Assembly (NCBI GenBank): GCA_003439945.1
Contig: QVRM01001111.1
Location: 30,001 to 94,000, forward strand
From: Dermanyssus gallinae
Taxonomy: Eukaryota; Arthropoda; Arachnida; Mesostigmata; Dermanyssidae
Direction of reading: 5' to 3'
Length of the DNA stretch: 64,000 nt
The notes under the pieces are model-generated. The model saw only the letters and a program-made list of their open reading frames with translations, made no database searches and had not been told where the DNA came from. A program made the position numbers and the translations under genes. Positions 48,407-59,911 of the stretch are shown one piece after another (the first letter of the stretch is position 1; every line of letters starts with the position of its first letter).

Positions 48407-50794
48407 GATGTTCGAGTTGAAGAGTTTGCACTTGCTTGGTGGTGATAGCGATAGTAGTGGCGATGTACTAAGCTCTACTAAGCTCTAAAGTAGCTGATGT
48501 ATCGGTGGCTGTATCTAGCGCTCTAACCGATCGTACTAGTTAGTACTCGGAGTCGTATCGGGAGGCTCGAATCGAAATCGGCGCGTTTGACTTTCGTAGC
48601 AGCTTATCGTCGGTTGGTTGGCGTTAGCTCTGATGATCTGCTATTGTGCACCGGTGGGCTGTTTTTATTTGCCGTCGCAACACCATTGTTGTCCGATGAT
48701 CAGCTAGCCAGCCAGATGCTAGATGCGAGTCCCAAGAGGGCGAGGGCGAGTAGTTCTCGCGCACTGTGAGGTGTTCCGAACGTAAGGCAGCGAAGCGGGC
48801 GTCTTCGCCGCCGTTGCTGTGTCGGCTTCGTACGCCGGCACCCGCGCAGTCGCTGAGCGTGTTGTTTTTGGACTTTACCGCAGCTTTCTCTCTCTCCTCT
48901 CATTGTTAGGACGACCCCGTAGGCTGCCGTAGAGCGGTCGACGTTTCGGCTGCGGCGGCGGTTGTGGTGCTGGTGATGGCGGTGGTGCTTCATGGCGGAC
49001 ACATTAAGAAGTATACACGACACGCACACACTGACATAATGCATGGTCACGTACATCATCGCATACACGCCGCGACACATATACAGACAACTGATATATA
49101 CTGTACGCAGCTACTGACGCCAACGGGCGGGGGTTCGTCGTCGGGGCTCAGTCGTGCTATTGTTTTTTGGCTGCTGAAGGGCAGGCCTGCCCCTTCACCC
49201 CACAGGACAGAAGCCCCACACGACATAAGCCCGGCACGACAAAAGCCCGCCTCTTTGTGCGTCCTAGATTTGCGGATTTGTGTAGTCTGTGAGTGGTAGC
49301 AGCTTTAGTGTTTCTGTTTGATTTCTATTAGAAAGACGTTTGTCGGACCAATCATTTCCATCGGAACTACTGTCGCTCTACTTTGATGAGGCGTTTGTCT
49401 TAGAGTTGCTATGGTCATTGGTATGACCGTTGTAGTTGTTGTCACCTTGATCATGATCTGGCAAAAACGACGGTTGAGATCACCAGGCTAGCGTAGGGAT
49501 CACCAAGCGGTTCGATATTTGTATTCGTGTCCCAGCAGACACGCCCGGTATCAGCGATAGCGGGGCATTAGCTAAGACACCATCCGTCAGCCCGCTGGCC
49601 AGAAAGTAAAATCTGAAGTTAGTATGCTGATTTCAAAAATAAGGACGGATAGGTATGCTCGAGGATTTAAGATTTCCCAGCTGCCTAGAACTGCATTAAA
49701 CGGGGTGCACGGGGCAGCATGAATTTATTGTTTTTGACTTTGTTGTACCTTCGTAGCTGTTGGTACAGCTTTAAAACAATCGACAACTATTAACTGTTAA
49801 TTAAAAAAAAAACTATTATTAATTAAAAAGGCTATGCACCTGGGCCTAACTAAACTTGATTGATGAGACTTTAAACGGTTATCCAAGACCTCTTAAACTA
49901 GGATATATAGCTGATATTTTAAACATACATTTTTTCAGTTTTCATTGTGTTTTCAATCTGTGCTTTTCTATGACGCTAAGTAGAAGCAACGTAACACACC
50001 TGGATAGTTTGGCCAAATTTAATTAATATGACATTCAAATTTCATTCTATCCAGTCCAAAGTCAACGAGCAACTACTAGTGCACACCAGAAAAATGAACA
50101 CTCTTGTTTTCTTCAGCACATTCGCGCATTTTCTGGCAGAGTGCCTTAACGAAACATTTGGGAGATTTCATTCTGCGTCAAGATTTCAATGTTCCTTACC
50201 TTGAGGCGTACCCGTGAAAGTACTAGTAGCTCATTGAAGGCAACCGTCGTGACCCCAAATTACTTCCTAGATTCCGTTCAGCGTAGATTTACACCATGAC
50301 GCTCTAATTTCCTTCAACTTCGTTAGACGACACAAGATTAGGTGGTGGTGCTCAGAAATATCAAACAGCGTTTTACTTCGTTTATCGTTGATCGGAAGAG
50401 GTCTTTCCACAACGTGCAACATTTTCTTTCTTTGGCAAAATTGCAGCGGTTTGGCGTTGACCCCTGCACACCATTTAAGCTCAAAGCAAACCTGAGCTGC
50501 TGTCAGCGCTTTCTAATAAAATGCTATAATACCACGAGCAAACAATGTTTTAACGTGTTTATGCTCGTTGAATAGTGTTTTGTCGAATACATTTCTCGTC
50601 ATCGCTTTCTGTACGGTCTGGACTTCCTCAGGGCGAATGTGAACGTTTCCACAAACGCAGCATGCCGCTCTATAAATATTGCGACATCCCATGCCCATTA
50701 AAGCATACTAGCCGCTTTACTAGGTGGGGTCTATCACCGCTATGCGTCCTCTTGTGCAGAAGTACAAACGTGTGGTAGATGGGCTGCTGATAGA

Positions 50795-50795
<1 letters not shown>
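48407..50795. other. Unassigned sequence upstream of the secreted-protein gene
   Basis: Would hold the promoter and 5' untranslated region of the minus-strand gene. At 49205-49250 a short unit like CACGACA.AAGCCCG occurs about three times. No other gene supported. Confidence 0.4.

Positions 50796-50839
<44 letters not shown>
50796..50839. repeat. (TA)n microsatellite
   Basis: About 22 TA units. Confidence 0.9.
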
Positions 50840-50840
<1 letters not shown>

Positions 50841-51899
50841 GTGTATCTTACTCAATTTATTGTGCCAAAAAATTATCGTATTATATACACACGGCTTACG
50901 CCTAATGAACGCACGTATCGATATTCTTCAATCCAGAAATACCAGCTGGCGAAATACATTACCTGGTTCGAGAGAGAATAGTTTAGGTTGTTAGGAGATC
51001 TATAATTTAGACACTCCCGTCAAACGTCCGTAAATGTTCTTCTTTCTCTATTTAGACCTACAATTGCAACATCGTAATGTTACTATTTTTGTTTTTACTT
51101 AGACATGCAGCCTTTTTGGAATATGTGTCTGTCATAAGTCCAAACGATGTCAATATTCCAATACGGCTAAAGCTGTAGCTCGCACGGAGCTTGCCAGAAA
51201 TTGATTTTTATTAAGGCTGGCCAAAGTGAGTTGCCACTACCAATATTAAAAAGAGCATATTTGACTTTGCAACGTAGGCTTTTATTACGCACGGCACAAT
51301 GTCATACACATTTTTAAATACATTAAAAAAATATTTTTCTTTATATGTCAATAGCACGGTGCTCAGGCCAAATAGACTTCAAATTTCGCATAAGTACCTT
51401 TAAGTATTTGTCACAGCAATTTCAAACTTGATAATTCTTAGATTCAGGGCCGTATACGCTGTCAAAATATGAGATAGTTGATTTGACAGGCTATGCGGAC
51501 AGAACTATATATATATATATATGACTGAGAGATGTTTGAATAATAACACATTTATAAAATAAATAAGTATATATCAATGTGTTCTCATTCAACACATTTC
51601 TCAGTTGAGACATCCTGTTATTGATGACACACATGTTTACGCAATATTGAATTGTCTAAATCAAGATGTCCAATATAAGGTCGTTAGAATGGTAGAGTTC
51701 ATCGAAAGTTGAAAAAGCACAAAGTATCCAGAATACGGGCAAGAGATTACGCTCATTAGCACACATTAAACCTCGCACATGCAACATACTGAGCTTTGGC
51801 ATGAAACGACACTATCGCAACCCTCGCTCTAGTCAAAGAAGTGAACAGCCATACTACGAGTAATTTTCTTATTGCCGTTTGGTGTTAGCGAGTGATGCG
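50840..51899. other. Unassigned AT-rich sequence
   Basis: One short (TA)n at about 51508-51521. Nothing else recognised. Confidence 0.4.
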
Positions 51900-51939
51900 T
51901 CCACATATATAACTATATATATACATATATAACTACCAC

Positions 51940-51972
<33 letters not shown>

Positions 51973-51997
51973 TATACATATATAACTACCACATATA

Positions 51998-52046
<49 letters not shown>
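51900..52046. repeat. (TA)n-based minisatellite
   Basis: TA blocks alternate with ACATATATAACTACCACATA, which occurs twice, and ACTATA spacers. It ends in a (GA)n stretch at 52047-52064. Confidence 0.85.
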
Positions 52047-52064
52047 AGAGAGAGAGAGAGAAAG

Positions 52065-52712
52065 AGAATACAGTTAGTGATGAATTCTCGCGGAGACGGT
52101 ATTGTGCATTCGCTTGACTTCTGCGTCACGCGTGTAGCCGTGATGGGGAAGCGATTTCTGTAACCATCACTGTTCCGTTGCGTCGACAACAACGTTAGTC
52201 TATTACGGTCGACTGGAAGACGAATTACGCTAAAAGGTGCATCACACCGATCAGTGTAGTGTCCTTACGCTAAACATTGTTAGCCGCCACTGCGGTAAAC
52301 AAGTGCAGGAAGTTGCCGGGAACGTTAAGTCATCAGCACAGTCAATAACACTACTACTCCTCCACATGATTCATTATTTAGTTTAATTATATAAATAAAA
52401 CATTGAGATTATATATATATATTGTTATTGTTAATGTTCACTACAATCGTTTCATTTTGCTGTAAGCTTTGCTGTAATATATCACAGGCGATCCGTTAGA
52501 TTCGCGCCCGCTTAGCCAACCCAACCGCCTACAATGTTGGGCTGCACCGTATACCACTATTTTTTCTTCGGAGGTGGGAAATGCATTTACGAAACATAGT
52601 TGGGCTTCAATGCCAAGGCAGCCATTGACAGAATCTTAACAAGCTGCAGTTTTTCTCATGCATTTTTTTGTTATTGTTTTTCCGTAACGCTAATGCCCGT
52701 GTACGGTTTTTT
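52065..52712. other. Unassigned sequence
   Basis: No gene or element recognised. Confidence 0.4.
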
Positions 52713-52916
52713 TCATGTCATGGCTGATTCGTAATTCACTCTGGCATTTACCTTGTCTAAAGTGGAAACCATGCAAACCAATTTAAGAGTGGCCGGTCTG
52801 GGTCTCGAGCCCAGGCCTCCCGAATGCAAGGCAAAGGCTTTGCCACTATAGTGACAAAGCCTTTGCCTTGCATTGGGCAGCCATCTTGCCCGGTTGCATG
52901 TATGCAGGTTCTTCAC
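52713..52916 (-). mobile_element. Possible tRNA-derived SINE, family 4
   Basis: On the minus strand TAGTGGCAAAGCC (box A-like) is followed by TTGCCTTGCATTCGGGAGGC, shaped like an anticodon arm, and GGGCTCGAGACCC (box B-like) at about 52813-52801. The acceptor stem does not pair well, so it is a tRNA-derived relic or SINE head rather than a working tRNA gene. A large palindrome overlaps its 5' half. Element ends are not defined. Confidence 0.5.
52823..52874. repeat. 52-bp near-perfect palindrome
   Basis: Centred between 52848 and 52849, 25 of 26 base pairs match; the only mismatch is 52843 against 52854. The left arm begins AATGCAAGGCAAAGGCTTTG. It can form a cruciform in DNA or a perfect-looking hairpin in RNA. 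Confidence 0.95.
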
Positions 52917-54356
52917 AAACTAGTCCCATACTAGTATAATAAAATCAATTCATTTTCTCGAAATTTAAATCCAAAATGAATACTCCAACACCCCACCCAC
53001 CCCCGGACCAAACCCTGACGTTGGAGTTGAGTAGGAACTAGAACCTCGAACTGTAGTTAGGTCTAAGTCAGATCTCTACGCGATAGCAGGTCAAAAGCCG
53101 CTAAAAGCTTGTGCGGCCCCACCACTGTGTGAGCCAGCCGGGCTGACCGCTCGTAACCGCTCGTAACAAGTCCCCACACGGCTGGGTAATAAGTGTTGCG
53201 CAAAAGTGTTATTCCGCAAAAGTGCCAATTTTGCGGCTAACGGCAAACCTCAGTGCGTTCGCTTTAGGGCATAGCGCGCGTCCAATCCGAAGCTCCTCTG
53301 GTTGCTTTGGGACGGCCGCGCATGACAGACCTTGGCGCTCGCTGCCGGCCTGTGCTGTTACAGTGAACTTCTGCGCGATGTAAAACGCGACACCGCAGCG
53401 CATAGTTTCGACAGTAGAAATGGGTGTTGTTAAATTGAATGCGACTTGTTGTTGTTGTTATTGTACCCGCCTTCTAATCGTTTATCTCGTGTCTTATTTT
53501 TCTCTTCCAAATAACAGCAAACAAAACAACAGCTTTTTAGTTAGGGTTCTGACAGACTAAATGGTCGTTGGTTCTGCCGTACCTGGGTGTATATATATAC
53601 GTATGTATGTTAATATATATATATATAAATATATATACAAAATTTAAAAAAATGATATATATATATATAAACATACTGTAATGACATTCAGCGTTTTCCA
53701 TCGATCAAATGTCGTAGGCGCGACACAGCAAAACGAACAACATCGACTAACCGCAACGGTAGCAATATCTGTATGATTTTTGTAAAAATGTAAATTAGTC
53801 ATTGAGTGACAGCAGCTGTTATACACGGCGGCTTTTGTCCGCGGTTCGTCGGTAAAATCCGGTAAGAATAAGTGAACGTAAAGCCACTACTGTGAGCTGT
53901 CACAGAAGCTGATTTCAGTCAGCTTGAAGCTTCTCCCGCATACCCGTTTCCTCTCTCTCTCGCTCGCGCGCGCCACTTAGTTTACTGCACTGTCAACTCG
54001 TTAACATCTAATTACAGTTCGAAAAGCGCTCAAAGGTGATGAAGATGTTGCAGAAGGTCGGCCGAGGTCCACGGCAATCCAATATCTGTGGACGGCGATA
54101 TCGTGTGTAGCTTCGTTAGCTAGTTTCGTTTATTCGTCGGCGAAGTTACGCGGGTTTGCTGTTACTGCTGGTACTGCTGTTTCTGTTGTTGTTGCTGTTG
54201 CTGATTCTGTGTACGATTAGTTAAGGTTAGTTCGTTAGCGTCGTTAATTAACCACGCCGGAGCTGGATGAGATGAAGCTGGAGCCCGCGCCGAACGCTTA
54301 GGACGTCGGGTGAGTACCGGCCTATCCAGATCTGATTGTCTGTCTATTTGGCCTGG
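52917..54356. other. Unassigned sequence
   Basis: Short (TA)n tracts near 53588, 53620 and 53655 and (TTG)n near 53448-53460 and 54180-54205. No gene recognised. Confidence 0.4.
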
Positions 54357-54515
54357 CTAGGACGGGAACGGGTAGACTAGTTTGACTAGGATGGCCGGGC
54401 AGACAAGTTTGGGCTAGGATGGCCGGGCAGACAAGTTTGGGCTAGGATAGTCGGGAAGACTAGGCTGGGCTAGGATGGTCGAGATGACTAGGCTAGCCTG
54501 GGATGGACGGGGGCC
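54357..54515. repeat. 28-bp minisatellite, about five copies
   Basis: Units beginning CTAGGATGG start at 54386, 54414, 54442, 54470 and 54498, an exact period of 28. A less exact unit precedes them at about 54357. Copies 1 and 2 are identical (GCCGGGCAGACAAGTTTGGG); later copies drift. Confidence 0.9.
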
Positions 54516-55978
54516 TTTGGAAGAAGAAGAATAATAGTCTTGTTCCCCGAGACTTTCGAAACATTCGTTTGCATTCGTTATCGCTAGGCGGCAAAGGTTT
54601 GCTAGTGCACTGCCGCTGCTGCTGCTGCTGCTGCGACGGTGGCTAGGACGATACACGCGACAGCACCGCTTAAGTGCTAGCCTCGTTGTTCTTGTTGTTC
54701 TTTGGCATTGCTCGGGGCAAATCGTGCTCGAACGCTTTTCGGTGGCCGACACAGATGACCGTTCCATATCCATACTATAGTATTATGTCTACCCGTCCCT
54801 CATGTGTCCGCCGCTCTGCTCAGTGCGACGATTGTCAGCAGAAGAGGGGGGGCGGACTGGACGCTCTGCGCCCGTTACCGTCGGTTTCCGTTCTTCTCTG
54901 CCGCCAGTCACAGCATTTTTGCTCATTGTTTTTTTTTCTACTTTTGCCACACTCTTTGTGTATACTATTATTGTTTTTGTTTTTTGTTGTCTATATATAT
55001 TTATATAACCTTAAAATTGAATGATACATGTAATAAAAATGAATAATAATTTAAACAAAAAAACAAACAAAAAAAATATATATATATATATATATATACA
55101 ATATATATGTATTTTGTATGGATTAGTATTAAATATATCGTTCAATTTTAAGGTTACAGGCATATGTGATTAACTAACTACACAAACGCCTATATGAGGA
55201 GTGCTACCACAAGAGCTTACTAAAAGAGAGGCAGACTTGTTCGCTCATTGTGCCCATTACAATGCTGCCGCCTTGCCGCGCTGAACCCCCAGTGATGGTA
55301 AACGCTCAAGTAAACAGTCAAAAGCTCATTTCACCACAGTCGCCATTGTTGTCGCCTGTTTGTCATTGTTAATGTTGTTCAGCTGTTTTTCTGTTTATCG
55401 TCGCGGTTGCTGCTTTTCATCCGTACTCTCCTTGTTTGTTGTTGTTTATCGTGTTTGTTGTTGTTGTTGTTGTTGTTCATGTTACTGTTGTCCATGCTAT
55501 TGTTGTTGTTGTTGTTGTTGTTGTTACCGCTGTGCTGCTATTTTATCTGTCCTTCTCGTTTTGCATGTTTATTATTGTTTTATGATTCGTATTATTGTTT
55601 TTGCTGCAGTCCACTTATTCTCCTGTATTGGTTCATCTTTGTGGTTGCAGTCCTGTCCTTTTTTCTTTTTGAACCGATTGTTTTTCGCTATTGACGCACG
55701 CGTTGATTGAACTGTTATAGTCCTTACTATAAATGATTGTATTGTTTTGTCAAGTTGAAGTGACTGAGCGATCAAATCGTGCCTCAGACGGCGTACGCCG
55801 CCGACCAAATCCTTTGTTCCAACCGCTCAACATAGTTTTAGGCGCGTCAGTGCACCATGGATTCCTTCCTATCTTATGGTGTGTATCTCAAACACAGTAG
55901 CAAGCAGCATTTGTCTGTTCGATTGTCATGATAACAACAGCATTTTCAGCGACAAGCAGCATTGTTTGAAACTGGACT
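54516..55978. other. Unassigned sequence with simple repeats
   Basis: (GCT)n at about 54612-54632, (TA)n at about 55078-55097, (TTG)n at about 55455-55475 and 55500-55526. Frames here are short or low complexity. Confidence 0.4.
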
Positions 55979-55999
55979 ATATATATATATATATATATA
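55979..55999. repeat. (TA)n microsatellite
   Basis: About ten TA units before the left member of the direct repeats. Confidence 0.85.
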
Positions 56000-56062
56000 T
56001 GGAGAAGACATGCCGACAAGGGGCAAATATACCGACTGGATCTAAGTGTGTATATGTATATA
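55998..56062. repeat. Left member of a 65-bp direct repeat
   Basis: Begins TATGGAGAAGACATGCCGAC and ends in (TA)-rich bases that give the TA target of the foldback element at 56063. The right member lies at 57231-57298. Confidence 0.9.
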
Positions 56063-57220
56063 CAGGGTCATTCATATTGCTGTGCACGCATTTCGAGGTT
56101 TGATAGATCTCGGCAAGAAAATAAGTTTACCTTATGGAGGGAAGACGTGGAAACGTCTTGTTTAGGAGCGAGAGTGAAGTTTATAAAAGTAGTTTTTCTG
56201 CCTTTTTTTTCCTACATAGTTGTGCGAAATCTCTGTTTGCGGGAGAACCAGTCAACGCATGAAGGAACCGATTACACCGGCGTGTTCGGAGGAAAATTCT
56301 TCACAACGGAAGACACTTCACTAGCTTGCGTAGCAAAAAGCTAATACCCAGATTAAGGAAAGTCATGAAAAGTCGATATTTTACGTTAACGCCTTTTCAT
56401 GAAAAATCGTAAAATTTTTCTATTGCGACCAAAAATGTACGCCCGAAAGACCACTCTCAGGCAATAGCAAATTTAATGCCCATCATTTTCGTATCAAGGT
56501 GATGGTGCTGCGTTACGTAGTTGTCAAGTCACTAAGCTTTTTCGGCAGTCATAGTTGTTATGTTTTACGTGCAAGTTTTCACGTTCAGAACCGTAAAAAT
56601 TTGCTAAGACGTTTCCGCCCCCTCCTTCCACTAGGAAAATTTATTCTCTTGTTGAGTGTTACCAAACCTCAAAATATGTACCTAACTCTCTCATACGCAC
56701 TATGGAAATATGCATGCCTTCGCTTTCGATATGGCTATCGAAAAAGCTTAGTGACTTGACAACTACGTAACGCAGCACCATCACCTTGATACGAAAATGA
56801 TGGGCATTAAATTTGCTATTGCGTGAGAGTGGTCTTTCGGACGTACATTTTTGGTCGCAATGGAAAAATTTTACGATTTTTCATGAAAAGGCGTTAACGT
56901 AAAATATCGACTTTTCATGACTTTCCTTAATCTGGGTATTAGCTTTTTGCTACGCAAGCTAGTGAAGTGTCTTCCGTTGTGCAGAATTTTCCTCCGAACA
57001 CGCCGGTGTAATCGGTTCCTTCATGCGTTGACTGGTTCTCCCGCAAACAGAGATTTCGCACAACTATGTAGGAAAAAAAAAGCAGAAAAACTACTTTTAT
57101 AAACTTTACTCTCTCTCCTAAACAAGACGTTTCCACGTCTTACCTCCATAGGGAAAACTTATTTTCTTGCCGAGTTCTATCAAACCTCGAAATGCGTGCA
57201 CAACAATATGAATGACCCTG
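56063..57220. mobile_element. Foldback (palindromic) DNA element, family B
   Basis: 1,158 bp with ends CAGGGTCATTCATATTG and CAATATGAATGACCCTG, each next to TA. The arms are about 480 bp and closely similar: CTGCGTTACGTAGTTGTCAA near 56510 is mirrored near 56760. A centre of about 190 bp (56544-56733) is unpaired. No transposase is encoded. The terminal CAGGG and TA target are shared with family A, but the rest differs. Frames inside are mirror artefacts. Confidence 0.88.
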
Positions 57221-57230
57221 TATATATATA

Positions 57231-57298
57231 TATGGAGAAAACATGCCGACAAGGGGCAAATATACCGACTGGATCTAAGTGTGTATATATATGTATAT
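57231..57298. repeat. Right member of a 65-bp direct repeat
   Basis: Same as 55998-56062 apart from one base (GAAAAC for GAAGAC) and a few extra TA units. A minus-strand LINE tail begins immediately after it. Confidence 0.9.
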
Positions 57299-57505
57299 AT
57301 GTTTTTTTCGTAAACAAAGATTAACTTGTAAAGTGCATGATGCACACTGGGGCTCGTTTTTAAAGCCATGGTAGTGTGGGACTCACAAACTCACTAAAAT
57401 CCAGTCGTCCTATTTGCCCCTTGTTAGGCGTGGTATCTGTTTTATGCTCTCGAAATTACTTCACCTAACCACTGCTCGGCTTTGTGTGACGGCCATTTTT
57501 GTTTT
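57299..57505 (-). mobile_element. Very short LINE tail (family X), minus strand
   Basis: About 205 bp. The minus strand carries AAAATGGCCGTC...GGTGAAG, GGACGACTGG, GAGTCCCACACTACCATGG and GTGTGCATCATGCACTTTAC, matching in order the LINE tail at 47.7-48.1 kb. The 5' end stops in TATATATAAA at about 57505 and the 3' end in a TA-rich stretch at 57285-57299. The coding remnant is too short and changed to translate. Confidence 0.7.
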
Positions 57506-57790
57506 ATATATATTTATCTATAACCCTACAATTGAATTGGTAAATAAAGAAAATTATATATATTTACCCAAACACGCCACGTACAAACACTATATTTCGC
57601 TTGAATTCAACTGTTTTTATAGGATGATTGGGCAAAAAATACTGTTAACATGCTTACGTTAAGCTCATAAAGCTGTACTATTAAATCTGATTGATTCAGT
57701 ATTTTTGTTGGTTAAGGTCGATACAATAGACTTTTATTAAAAAAAATATTTTACACAAAATCAAATTGACTTTAAAGGTCGCACATTCAG

Positions 57791-57792
<2 letters not shown>
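57506..57792. other. Unassigned AT-rich sequence
   Basis: Nothing recognised. Confidence 0.4.

Positions 57793-57830
<38 letters not shown>
57793..57830. repeat. (TA)n microsatellite
   Basis: About 19 TA units. Confidence 0.9.
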
Positions 57831-57832
<2 letters not shown>

Positions 57833-58815
57833 TATCTGATTGTTCAAGCCGGCCGTCTTAGCCAATATCGATCTTGATTTCAACCCCCATTCCGTTCCCT
57901 ATCCGCACACGAATACACAGGAGGCAGATCTCACTACTACTTAGATTATTGCTCTGTAACATCCGAACCATGGCTGGCTGCCATTGGTTAACCGATGAAT
58001 AGTTGGCACTTAAATTTTATTCTTCTGTGGTCAGTCAAATGGGCTTCAACAACTACCCCCGGCACTGAAAAGCGTTTTAGCGGCGTCAGACGAGTCTTGC
58101 TCGAACTCTGCTTCCAAACGTCAGACCCCTCGCATGATTTTTAATGATTAAATTCCCATTACATCATGCTATTCTCAATCTTGTTGTGATTAGTTGTTGG
58201 CGTCGTCGTCGTTGTTGCTGTTGTTGTTGTTGTTGTTCTCGTCGAACAACGTTCAGAAATTTGAATGGTTCATAACGAAGCACCAATTATTGCTGGTCGG
58301 CTACGGTCACGTGTGTCATACGAGAGACGGTATAAGCTGTCCAGATACGACAACGCCAAAGATAATTCCAAACAGTAAACGGAGTTTGACTACAGTCTAA
58401 AGCGCTACATTGCGCTTCTGGCTTTGGGAATTTACTGCCCAATGTTCCCAGCGGGTTTCGCCTAAGCAGCTGTCCTAAGCAGCCGCCATACAATCCTGCC
58501 GTTACAGCCGGAATCAGGGTGTGTGATTTATTTATTTATTTATAGGGCACTTGACGTACGTATGTGCGTGCGCGCAGTGGCGACGGCTTCTTGTCCCATC
58601 GTGGGATAAAACCATTTTCAAACCTGTCTGAAACGTGTTGTTTTTTTCTTTCGTTGTTGCCAATGCTCAATGTCAGGTTGAGCAGTGGGCCAGCCTCGGG
58701 ACAGTGAAGCACACCGCAGCAGAACCTATTACTGCTGGTACTGTTATGATTATTGTACTTGTTGTTGTTGTTGTTGTTGTTGTTGTTACTACCTAAAGCA
58801 TCACCCACATATTTG

Positions 58816-58821
<6 letters not shown>
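57831..58821. other. Unassigned sequence
   Basis: (TTG)n at about 58209-58237 and 58757-58788. No gene recognised. Confidence 0.4.
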
Positions 58822-58865
<44 letters not shown>

Positions 58866-58895
58866 TATATATGTACATATATATATATATATATA
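58822..58895. repeat. (TA)n microsatellite
   Basis: About 74 bp of TA units with AATTA and GTACA interruptions. Confidence 0.9.
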
Positions 58896-59093
58896 CACGC
58901 TTACACACCTCTGCATATACATACATGTAGGACTACCGATGCGAACCGAGCCACCCAGTGGCCCACTGCACTGTTGAAACAGCCGGCCGGGAACTAAACC
59001 CAAAAATCGCGGTTTGAAAGGGCCGCTAATTGTGGCCTGTGTTAAACAACCGCTTCACGCGTGTAAAGAAAGGCAAACAGTAGCTATGGCGCC

Positions 59094-59106
59094 GACCATC
59101 GACCAC
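59094..59106. repeat. Left target-site duplication of a SINE
   Basis: GACCATCGACCAC, repeated exactly at 59414-59426. Confidence 0.9.
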
Positions 59107-59413
59107 GAGTGGCGGCGTGGTTAAGGGGACTAGTGCGCTAGTCATGGTTGTCATCTACCGGGGTGTCGCCGGTTCGATCCCTGTTGTTGATCGAATTTTC
59201 TTTGAGCGATGCTCATTGAGAATAGATGATAAACCATACCGCCGAGAGTCAGCGGCCATGCTGCCACAAGGACTGTTAGGGAAACCCTAGATATCTTAAC
59301 ATGTCCGGCCCTCGGTGCATTGAAGATATACCTCAGGTTAAGTTCCAAGCCCGTAGGGGACGGAGGATAGTCTAGAATTAAAAACAACCTCCTTAAAAAA
59401 TGTTTTAATTCTA
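59107..59413 (+). mobile_element. tRNA-derived SINE, family 1, copy b (complete)
   Basis: A 307-bp insert between exact 13-bp duplications. The head has GGCGTGGTTAAGGGGAC (box A TGGTTAAGGGG) and, at 59170-59180, GGTTCGATCCC (box B), so it is built on a tRNA with its internal polymerase III promoter. The body is unrelated to family 2. It ends with a perfect inverted repeat, GTCTAGAATTAAAA (59370-59383) and TTTTAATTCTAGAC (59403-59416). The head matches the copy at 29.4 kb. Confidence 0.88.
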
Positions 59414-59426
59414 GACCATCGACCAC
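59414..59426. repeat. Right target-site duplication of a SINE
   Basis: GACCATCGACCAC; overlaps the last bases of the terminal hairpin. Confidence 0.9.
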
Positions 59427-59911
59427 ACCCCGACCTCGTTGTCCGTTCTGCTTAAGCCGTTGCTACATGGCGACGTTCGACATTCGGTTTTGATAGGCCC
59501 AGGCCCAGCTTCAACTGTGCTTCACTAGTGCACTCCGTCGTCGACTAAACGACGATACGTAAGTCCACAGTAAATGAAATGCTGGAGGAGCGATGTCGAT
59601 GAAATCCATTGACTACGCTGGTGTGCTTCCAATACCACACACACAGCAGTCAAAGTCAGTTACAGTTCGGACTAACGTTTTCAATTCATTCTTCAATTCA
59701 AAGTTCAAGGAAGCGATTTACTACTCAGTAATTTAGTCATTACGCAAGCAAATGGACGACGAAGTAAACAAACGAAGCGTTTTATTATTGGTTTGCTTTT
59801 CCGGAAAAAAAGATAGACGAAGAAGCCCCTTGGCGACCGTATTCTATTCATTGATTCGGATTCGGATCTAAGCTCAAATCTGCAAATCTTAAGAAATATG
59901 ATCACAAAAGG
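59427..59911. other. Unassigned sequence
   Basis: May include the body of a SINE whose head is at 59912-59986 on the minus strand. Otherwise nothing recognised. Confidence 0.35.

Noticed and set aside
48700..49080. 126-codon minus-strand frame upstream of the secreted-protein gene
   Set aside because: It is Arg/His-rich with no motif or splice context; base composition explains its length.
54386..54515. CRISPR-like array
   Set aside because: The 28-bp units are head-to-tail with no spacers and the genome is eukaryotic, so it is a minisatellite.
56048..57136. Identical peptides on plus (56.05-56.34 kb) and minus (57.14-56.94 kb) strands
   Set aside because: They are the two arms of one palindrome, not two genes.
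59109..59190. Functional tRNA gene
   Set aside because: The head has polymerase III boxes but is fused to a 3' body and flanked by a 13-bp target-site duplication, which makes it a SINE.
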